DNA of 64,000 nucleotides from Muraenolepis orangiensis. Its lineage: Eukaryota > Chordata > Actinopteri > Gadiformes > Muraenolepididae. Shown here in pieces: positions 55,796-64,000 of this stretch (within the stretch, counting starts at the first letter, position 1; each line of letters opens with the position of its first letter). The notes beneath the pieces are model-generated. The model had not been told where the DNA came from. It worked only from the letters and a program-made list of their open reading frames with translations, and made no database searches. The stretch is taken from positions 28,748,170-28,812,169 of the forward strand of contig CM051001.1 in NCBI GenBank assembly GCA_027704905.1, written 5' to 3'. The position numbers and the translations under genes were made by a program.

Positions 55796-56575
55796 TGCAC
55801 TGCGCTGATGAGTGTGTGCCGGGTGGAGTCGCCGGGGATCGTCTCAATGAGCTCGAGACTGTCGACTGTAAAGTGGCTGAGCTAATATCCTTTGAGCCAG
55901 TCACAGAAAATCCTGGTCATAGCATTCAATCTGTGTCAAGGGCAAAAGGACTTAGAAAACATAATGTCGGATGTAGTGTCAGATATGGAGGCAAACGCGT
56001 TTTTTAAAATGTAGACGAAAAGGAAGTTACCAAATTGTGGAAACGCAAATAAAGTAAAGAAAGCCGAAAGTGTCCCCGGGGATCTTCCCTCAGGGACAGA
56101 TGGATATTCAATGTCGTGGTTTGACTTTCTTTTTATTGCTGCAGCTGTTAGTGTCATCTTTTCACTGACGATAGAACCAATATGAAAAACAATATGAACT
56201 AGTTCAGCTTTGGAACTGTTTAACGTAAACGGCGCCAGGGACATAAAGAAAGCTGCGATGATAAATGTCCTTATTGTGATGAAAGAGAAACAGTTTATCA
56301 TTGCTTTATGGATTTTAGCAGACTTCTTCCCCTTCTTTTTTGAATGGTTTGTTTAATGCACTTGGGATGAAAACAGAGCTTTGTACTTGGTTTCCCATTT
56401 AGTCAAAATCAGAACACCAATTGCCGCTTGATTAATTGTATTGTTGGGCAGGCGAAACTTGCCGTGTATCTAAGTAGAAGAAATAGGATACATGAGAAAC
56501 CAGGACATGGTACTAATTCTGAGGAATTCACTGAAGTCAAGAATTTCTCTTGACTTTAATTTCAATAAAGCGATG
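55796..56575 (+). pseudogene. LINE ORF1 end joined to both ends of ORF2
   Basis: After the minisatellite, decayed ORF1 3' sequence runs to about 56100. 56215-56262 encodes LFNVNGARDIKKAAM, like the very start of a LINE ORF2 endonuclease. This is followed at once (56263-56330) by DKCPYCDERETVYHCF, like the Cys/His region at the very end of ORF2, then GQAKLAVYLSRRNRI (56447-56490). AATAAA at 56563 may be the element's end. About 3 kb of ORF2 core is missing. Confidence 0.65.
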
Positions 56576-56691
56576 ACTGCAACAGATACTTTTGTTGCAC
56601 AGTGGTGCTGTAATGACGCTCTCTGCTTCGTTCTAAATTATGATAAATAATCAATAATTTTTTTACACTATTGCTAATAAATGTTTTTTTG

Positions 56692-57599
<908 letters not shown>

Positions 57600-57702
57600 G
57601 TTTTTAGAAAAGCACTAATAATACTGCGGAAGGGAATGGGGAGTAAGCATTCCATTGTACTTGTTGCATATGGACAGTAAAAATCTTGAATCTTGAGTGT
57701 AA
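57600..57702 (+). repeat. Dispersed repeat family R1, copy 5 (3' tail only)
   Basis: ACTGCGGAAGGGAATGGGGA, GTAAGCATTCCATTGTACTT, then AAAATCTTGAATCTTGAG. Confidence 0.8.
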
Positions 57703-57837
57703 CGTATACTAGAACCCTTTGAAAACGATTTGTGCAACCAATAACCCAACAACTTGCCAGTATTATGCCTCAAACAATGATTACTTTTCCTTACAATCCC
57801 ATTAGTTTGCATGGAAAGTAGTGGTCACGCGTCGCTT

Positions 57838-57903
57838 TTTTGCCAACCATAACACATAAAAAAAAACCACGTGACTTTGGCTGTGACGTCATGAGAAACA
57901 TCG

Positions 57904-57946
<43 letters not shown>

Positions 57947-58140
57947 CTGCTACCGCTGGCGGTAAACAACAAAAACCAAACCAAGCCAGCGTCACGGGGC
58001 ACCTTAAAATGTTTCTCATGACGTCACAGCCAAAGTCACGTGGTTTTTTTATGCCAAACATAAGAGAACACATTAGACACATTAGAGAAACATCGCTATA
58101 TATATATATAGCGATGTTTCTCATCACGTCACAGCCAAGT
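57838..58140. mobile_element. Palindromic TA-centred element (MITE-like)
   Basis: The left arm has CCACGTGACTTTGGCTGTGA and CGTCATGAGAAACATCGCTA followed by (TA)n at 57905-57944. The centre carries GGCGGTAAACAACAAAAACC and GCCAGCGTCACGGGGCACC. The right arm (58013-58060) is the left arm reversed, and a third partial copy forms a perfect hairpin around TATATA at 58086-58125. The arm sequence recurs at 7541-7606, and the centre near 60247-60280. Class not identified. Confidence 0.65.
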
Positions 58141-58574
58141 GTCTTTATTCAATATATATATATATATATTGGCCAGTGGTGAAGCGTCAGGGCCTTCAAG
58201 GTATTCAGAGAAGACCCTGGAACTCTCAGATGAAACCAAAAAAATCGAATTAATTGTATTAATAAAATGTAATACAATTTAATAAAATGTAATACAATTT
58301 AAATAAAATGAATAAATGAGAATCATGTCTGTGTTATCTGTTATATTACAGTTACGTTGGTTTGTTTGTCTTTCTCGGTCCATGCAGGACGCATTTGAGT
58401 GGTTTTGTGTTGGAAAAACAATGCAACCAATCAGATATTTTTCTGGGTTGCTGGGAAGAATATCCTTCAACCAAAGTACTCCCGCATACTTTGGCCCTTA
58501 GACTGAATGAGAGCGTACGTTTGGATTGACAATTTGATCAACCAATCATATAGTGATTTGTAGCCAATGGGCGT
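58141..58574. other. No feature seen
   Basis: TA run at 58152-58170 and a small AATACAATTTAATAAAATG duplication at 58255-58310. Confidence 0.4.
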
Positions 58575-58687
58575 ATTCTTTCAGATTTCCCCGCAGCTCA
58601 ATAGGGAGCTAGAAGGTGCAAGGTGGCTGGAGCGAGAGTGGATCTAGCGTAGTGCTACGTTTTTTCTACGTAGGATTTTACGTCAAA

Positions 58688-59052
58688 ATGGCAACAGGCG
58701 AAGATGATGTCGTTGCAGATTTATTGTCGGAACCATTTTCAAAACGACGATTCAATGTAAAGATGGACATTATTAAAAAAAGGCCGTCCAACGCCTGACA
58801 ATCTTGAGCTGAATCAAGTTGTTAAAGCAGATTATGTTCGCCATTTTCAGGCTAGCAACTGGGAAAGATACCCGTGGCTAACGGGCTCTACTAGCCACAA
58901 GAGGCTCTACTGCTGGGACCGACCAGAGGGCAGGGAATTGGAAAGGCAACTTATTTTGGATCTGAAAAGCGATCAGCTTTATGACCTGATGGTGGTCGGA
59001 CCATCCAGAAGGACAGGAGAATGGATTTGGTCTTTAAGTGAACATCATTGGT
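58688..59052 (+). pseudogene. TTF-zinc-finger-like exon of a hAT-derived protein, frameshifted
   Basis: An ATG at 58688 opens MATGEDDVVADLLSEPFSKR, to a run of seven A at about 58774-58780 where the frame shifts. The downstream frame then reads GRPTPDNLELNQVVKADYVR and NWERYPWLTGSTSHKRLYCW, and continues to LSEHHW at 59051, followed by a donor-like GTGAGT. The WLTGS...LYCW pattern is typical of N-terminal TTF-type fingers in hAT-derived fish proteins. One extra A could be a sequencing error or a real break. No downstream transposase domain is seen. Confidence 0.5.
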
Positions 59053-59297
59053 GAGTGAGACTCATTTGTCTTTGCTGGTTTTGTCTCAGTGTTGCATCTC
59101 GTTGAGCAGGTTGTTGCATTTTGTTTCCACACACTTGTTGACTGATTAGTTAATGGCTGACTTGGGTTTGTTAAGCATTGTTGTGCATTTAAATTGAGAG
59201 TTTGGACTTGATCTTTCTTTGCATCGCTTAACGTGAAAAGACTTAACGTAACTAAGAGTTACAAAACCATCTAATTTCATCACCTAATTTGCATATG

Positions 59298-59342
59298 TCT
59301 TGTCATTAGCACTTTCACCTTTTCACTTACATTTTGACAGGT
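59298..59342. repeat. 20-bp inverted repeat
   Basis: CTTGTCATTAGCACTTTCAC and GTGAAAGTGCCAATGACAAG are reverse complements except for one position, with a spacer of about 22 bp. Confidence 0.85.
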
Positions 59343-59370
59343 GAAAGTGCCAATGACAAGTGGTCTACAG

Positions 59371-59922
59371 CAGGGGTTCCCAAAGTGGGGGTCGCGGGAC
59401 CCCGAGGGGGGGGGGTCGCGAGATGATTTCAGAATCCTCTTGATGTGACCATGAGGTTTTTATTTAATATTTTTTATTTTTTATTATAATTTGTATTATT
59501 ATTATTATTATTATTATTATTGTTAATAATAACGTGTGCATAGATATTTTTATTATGTAAGTCGGTTTAATATGTAAGGGTGACGAATAAAGGAATTCTG
59601 ATTCCGACAGATTCACGACAGTATCATTTGCAGCTGAAAAAAAGCTACACAATTTTTTTCACACGCGATTTGGACTTCACGTTGGACCCCCCCCCCCCCT
59701 TGGACTTCACGTTGGACCCCCCCCCCTTGGACTTCACGTTGGACCCCCCCCCCCCCCTTGGACTTCACGATGTTCTCGATGGTGAAGATCTGTGCACACG
59801 TTGTTTTTAATGTTCCAGTCCCTCCGGTGATAGTGTGTGTGTGTGTGTGTGGGGGGGGGTCTGTTATGCGCTCTAGTGCTGTTATGTTGGGGGTCGCGGG
59901 CTGAAAAGTTGGGGAACCTCTG
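59371..59922. mobile_element. hAT-like nonautonomous element with perfect 8-bp duplication
   Basis: The left end CAGGGGTTCCCAAAGT and right end AAGTTGGGGAACCTCTG are inverted repeats. GTCTACAG flanks both sides exactly (59363-59370 and 59923-59930). Inside are ATT repeats, three copies of TTGGACTTCACGTTGGACC separated by C runs of 10-15, a TG run, and GGGGTCGCGGG near both ends. No transposase frame. Confidence 0.88.
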
Positions 59923-60074
59923 GTCTACAGAAGGTCCAGTTGTGATAGACACGCTTCGCCACTGATATTGGCCATAGTGCAAATTAGAAATGTAATCAGC
60001 AGACTGACCCCAAGACATCAACATTGAATCGTTTGATACCGAAAGATTCAAACCCCGATTTTTAGCAGGCAAAA

Positions 60075-60075
<1 letters not shown>

Positions 60076-60121
<46 letters not shown>
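60076..60121. repeat. (CA)n microsatellite
   Basis: About 23 CA units. Confidence 0.95.
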
Positions 60122-60126
<5 letters not shown>

Positions 60127-60671
60127 TTGTGATGCCTTTGTTACGCAGCGCAGGTTTAACGTGACGTCGGCATGTTATGAATGTCTGAGCAACCCGATCC
60201 CACACGCCTGATGTGAACAGCGCCGTGTTCCCGGTCTGCCGTCCCTTTTAAGTGCCCCGTGACGCCGGCGGTAAACAAACCATCGCCTCGGTCAGGAGCA
60301 GGAGATCAAACGGGCCGTCACGTTGAAACGCCGCCTGACCGCACTAATTTAGCCGCTCGGCTTTGGCGGGCGCTAGCTTGTTTCTTAAAGAGACGCTCAA
60401 TCTGAGCCGATTTCACGAGCGATTTGACGGCAGGAAATGTCCCCGGTCCGGGAGTTTGTGTAAACAGCTTCATAATGGTTTTAAGCAGTGCTTTGGTAAC
60501 ATGTGGTGTGTGTGTATATGAGTGTCGCAGTCGACCCTGCTGCTTCTCTGGGCTCCTCCCACCCAGGACACAGGTGGTTGTTGAGGGTAGCCGCTTCATT
60601 GTGCGGTTGAGAATGTCCATGCTGACAGAGCGTGGGGTAAATGCTGACATGTTAGCTCTCTTCCTGAGCTT
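60122..60671. other. No gene; short match to the palindromic element
   Basis: AAGTGCCCCGTGACGCCGGCGGTAAACAAAC at 60249-60279 combines the two central motifs of the 57838-58140 element in a compact form. Nothing else recognised. Confidence 0.45.
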
Positions 60672-60985
60672 TGTGTGGTTGGTGGCTGGTTTAACCTGTG
60701 GGCCTTGATTATCAAGGACCCACAGGTGTGCAGCCTCACCAGCCTCTTATCGATCTGACTGGGGCCAGGTGAGGCTGCTTCAACCAGACTCTAATCAGTC
60801 TGACTGGGGGCCAGGTGAGGCTGCTTCAACCAGACTCTAATCAGTCTGACTGGGGCCAGATGAGGCTGCTTCAACCAGACTCTAATCAGTCTGACTGGGG
60901 CCAGATGAGGCTGCTTCAACCAGACTCTAATCAGTCTGACTGGGGGCCAGATGAGGCTGCTTCAACCAGACACCAACCACACACA
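60672..60985 (-). repeat. 45-bp minisatellite with flank, site 3 (inverted)
   Basis: Five units in reverse (TGAGGCTGCTTCAACCAGAC, TCTAATCAGTCTGACTGGGG). The shared flank is in reverse on the left (GGTTTAACCTGTGGGCCTTG, ATTATCAAGGACCCACAGG) and a CA run on the right. Confidence 0.9.
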
Positions 60986-61959
60986 CACACACACACTCCA
61001 CAGTACGCATTGTACTAAAATGCTCTCTCGCTCTCTCTTTCGTGGAAAGCTAAGAGCAAAAGACCTTTTAACCCCTTGAACACATTAACCCACACATTTA
61101 TATTTCTATTCAGTCTGGCCTCAACAATACATACGTTGAAGTGGTTCGTCCACAAGAAGGATGACATGTACTGAGAATGTGTTGTTCAGTTGTTTTTGCT
61201 TGATATTTTCCATCCACTTGTGTGATCCATGAGTTTTCTATAAAAGCACTCTAACTCTCTTGCTTTCCTCATACGTTGGATTTCAGTCACTGGTCAACAA
61301 CCTCCCTGTTTAGAGGCCGGACCCAAGCAAGCTCTATCCCATAACTCATCTAGAGATACCTCTAGCGGTCGGGGTAAGAGCCCTGAGCTCTTCGGGACCC
61401 ATTCGTAGTGTCACTATTTCTTGTACGATCCAGTATTGAGTTTGATCCCTCTGGTAAAGAGGAGGGTTATTTGTTATTTTAACTTATATAGCTGGTTTTG
61501 TTGGTTCTTCTTTAGTGAGGTGGCGGTGAAGTACAGGAGAAACCAGAAATGTCTGGTCGTCCAAGCCCTTTGGAGACCGGACTTATGTATTTACAGTTTA
61601 CTATCGAAAAGATATGACCTTACAGAAGAGACTCTGTGAGACAGAGTCTCACGTGGACAGGAGAAAGGCGAGGAACCAAGCTCCCTCCAACTGGTTATCT
61701 TGTGTTAGAGGAAGCTTGAAACACAGGTCCTTCCACGGTGAAAACCATCTATGTGCTCTTCTTATGCTTTGTGCGGGTGTATTGCCAACATATCGCTGTC
61801 TGCTTTTCTATTTGTATATCTGTCATTTACATGTTTTGCTCGAGGCCGACTAGGTATACAATGCAATGATCTCATTATTTCTATAAGAATGTTATATGTA
61901 CTCAAGTACCATGTTTGGTACTTGAGGACGCCTTCCTAGCTCCATACTACCTCCAGGTT
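60986..61959. other. No gene recognised
   Basis: The short frames at 61421-61853 have no recognisable domain. CAAGTACCATGTTTGGTACTTG at about 61902-61924 is a hairpin. Confidence 0.4.
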
Positions 61960-62125
61960 ATACTCAAGCCTTACGTCCCTGCCCGTCCACTTCGCTCTGC
62001 TGCCCCGTCGCTGAGGGGCCGATCTATACGGTCTCTTCTCTGTCTTGTGGCCCCCACAGTGGAGCAATGAACTCCCTGCTGATGTCATTACAGCAGAGTC
62101 AGTGCCCATCTTAAAACCTGTCCCC
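61960..62125 (+). pseudogene. LINE-like ORF C-terminal fragment
   Basis: Encodes PYVPARPLRSAAPSLRGRS then, after a one-base shift, WSNELPADVITAESVPILK. The SxARPLRSA...WNELP...V..FK pattern is common at the C-terminus of fish LINE-type ORFs. Confidence 0.45.
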
Positions 62126-62184
62126 TCTTTCCTCTGTGCACTTGCTTCTGGTTGGCTCTATTGGTTGCTTGATTGTTTGCTTGG

Positions 62185-62535
62185 GTTCTGTTGACCCAGA
62201 TGTTAATTGGTTAGTTCTGTTTAACCGGATGTTAGTTAGTTAGTTCTGTTAATCTGGATGTAAATTGGTTAGTTCTGTTGACCCAGATCTTAGTTGGTTG
62301 GTTCTGTTGACCCGGATGTTAGTTGGTTAGTTCTGTTAACCTGGATCTTAGTCGGTTAGTTATGTTAACCCAGATGTTAGTTGGTTAGTTATGTTAACCT
62401 GGATCTTAGTCGGTTAGTTATGTTAACCCAGATGTTAGTTGGTTAGTTCTGTTAACCTGGATCTTAGTCGGTTAGTTATGTTAACCCAGATGTTAGTTGG
62501 TTAGTTCTGTTAACCTGGGTCTTAGTCGGTTGGAA
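62185..62535. repeat. 29-bp tandem array with 58-bp dimer order
   Basis: About 12 units of TTAGTTGGTTAGTTCTGTTA + ACCTGGATC. The 3' half alternates TTAGTCGG...CCCAGATG and TTAGTTGG...CCTGGATC types, so later growth was by dimers. Confidence 0.95.
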
Positions 62536-64000
62536 ATGTCGGAGAAGATGGAAGTATTCATAAAGGCCACCGATCACATGTCTCATTCCCTCTGATTGGT
62601 CCTGATGGGGTCTGTAGGGATTTGACAGACAAGAACAGCGTCCTCTAGAGTATAAGGTTATTCCCAAAACAGTTGTCCTTCCAGACTTGTATCTACTTAT
62701 CTTCTTTTTAAGTGCATCTTGGCTACGACACTCTGAATTTCCCCAAAGATTTACCGTGGCTGAGCACATTAACTGCCTTTTAGAGTCAGGGAATATGGGG
62801 ATGTTTTTTACGGCCTCCCGTCTCCCCGCTCGGCTAATGTCTAACGTCTGAATAAGTCAAGCGTTGGTGAGCTCTTCCATCTCCTCTCCATCAGCCCCAT
62901 CACCACCACCCCAGACCCAGACGGGGCTTGATGGGCCTTCCCGTAAGACCCCACGGGGGATATCTGCAGAATTGACTCATGGCACACCAGTCGGTGCTGA
63001 ACAGTGTCGTGGTGTCTCTGAGACAGGTTGGAGAGTCTGGAGTCTGTCAGTTTTATATTGTTTCGCTTTTTTTTTTGCTTTTATGTATGTGTTTGTGTTG
63101 GGTGGTTTCAGTCCAACTCCGTCCTAACCAACCGAAAGGAAACAATAGGTGGTTTGTCAATATGCCCCAAAACAGCCCTCCCACCCACTGGTCCAGCGCC
63201 CCCTATGGGCCATCCCACGTCCACGTCACATGACCGCCAAGTTTCTGTCTGCAAAAACAACATGATCTGGGATGATCTTCCTTTCATTGTCAGTGGAAAA
63301 GGCATATTTTAAGAACATTTCGGCATTCGAATGCATTGAGCAAATGTGCATTTTAGTTTCATAATCTTGGTTCAGTGAATGCATAGGGTGTTTTGTTTGT
63401 TAGTTAATGCAATATTTTCCATCATTGCTACGGCGGAATCTATAAGGACAGGTGCATGTTGAATCCTTGCCTTTGCGCTGTGTAGTTCTCTGAGCTGTGA
63501 TGTTCTATTTTATATACGCAGCTGTTTGATGAAAACTTAAAAATGTCGACGTATTTCTTGCTTTGGATTAACGACAGTCCGATATTGGAAATTAAATAGT
63601 TGCTAATAAATAAATCTAAATTTGTAGGGAGGTGAAAGAGATAATAACTTAAGCCTGGGGGATTTCTCTATCTATCTCAGATCAAGATAGGAGTTTGTGC
63701 CCCGAGGCGTGTCAGCGCAGTTGACATGAGGACAAGCTTTGGGTCAAAGGATGTCAGAGCGGGGCATGCCAAAAAGTTCATGTGTCAGAAGAATGTTATC
63801 AAATGATTTTTAATTGTATTGCATTTTCCACTAAGAATAAACGAACATCGTCCATTTTGGTTTTTGCAGGCAGAAACTTGACGCAGAGACAGGGCCAGGA
63901 GATAGGGGGCACTGGACCAGGTACTTTATACTTTATATTTCGATTTATGCTGTGCCGTCTATAGTGTCAGATTCATATATTCTGCGAGTATGTAAATATG
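62536..64000. other. No gene recognised
   Basis: About 1.5 kb of unique-looking sequence. A cryptic exon-like segment at 63870-63920 has good splice-like edges but no family match. Confidence 0.4.

Noticed and set aside
55074..55904. Arg/Ser/Val-repeat frame of 276 codons on the minus strand
   Set aside because: Translation of the 15-bp minisatellite.

Overview
The window looks like teleost fish genomic DNA. It has split genes with GT/AG introns, tRNA-derived SINEs whose 3' tail (AAGCGCTTTGG...AAAAGCGCTATATAAA) is common in fish, remnants of several non-LTR retrotransposon types, short hAT-like elements, and an extreme load of CA/TG, CT/GA and CCA microsatellites. There is no bacterial gene organisation, operon, CRISPR array or phage module. 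Most long open frames are translations of simple repeats (Ser-Leu, Arg-Glu, Cys-Val, Thr-His, Ala-Asp-Pro) and are not genes.

Only one cellular gene is confidently identified. It is the serotonin receptor 4 gene (htr4), on the + strand from at least 20261 to 50731. Four exons join in phase with consensus splice sites: A 20261-20374 (TM1), B 26858-27058 (TM2-TM3), C 33347-33500 (ICL2, TM4, first part of ECL2) and D 36596-37158 (rest of ECL2, TM5-TM7, C-tail). A fifth exon, E 50668-50731, lies 13.5 kb further on. It encodes an alternative C-terminus ending in RPVPV, which matches the human 5-HT4(g)/(e) tail type. If exon D is not spliced at its end, it closes at once with Lys-stop. The first coding exon (extreme N-terminus) is not recognised.

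Layout. 1-20 kb: microsatellite-rich DNA upstream or in a 5' intron, with 45-bp and 48-bp minisatellites, a SINE, a Ty3/Gypsy-like pol remnant (minus), a 1.2-kb CCA array and a LINE 3' fragment. 20-37 kb: htr4 exons A-D separated by CT, TG and TA arrays, several of which abut splice sites. 34.9-38.5 kb: two homologous blocks of about 300 bp in inverted orientation flank exon D. 38.5-39.4 kb: a hAT-like MITE with a nested SINE. 41.4 kb: 56 units of CTGC. 44.3-47.6 kb: a mosaic of two LINE types. 49.9-50.7 kb: a 750-bp pyrimidine tract ending at the exon E acceptor. 51-64 kb: two SINEs, an internally deleted LINE carrying a 15-bp minisatellite of about 35 units, a palindromic TA-centred element, a frameshifted TTF-zinc-finger-like exon, a hAT-like element with a perfect 8-bp target-site duplication, another inverted 45-bp array, a LINE-like C-terminal fragment and a 29-bp tandem array.

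The most unusual features are repeats placed against htr4 splice sites, the inverted repeat around exon D, and minisatellites that recur at separate sites with shared flanks, as if moved as part of an element. I see no demonstrable new biochemical system. All identifications come from reading the sequence and recalling families; no search was run. Simple-repeat lengths and homopolymer runs may be affected by assembly error.
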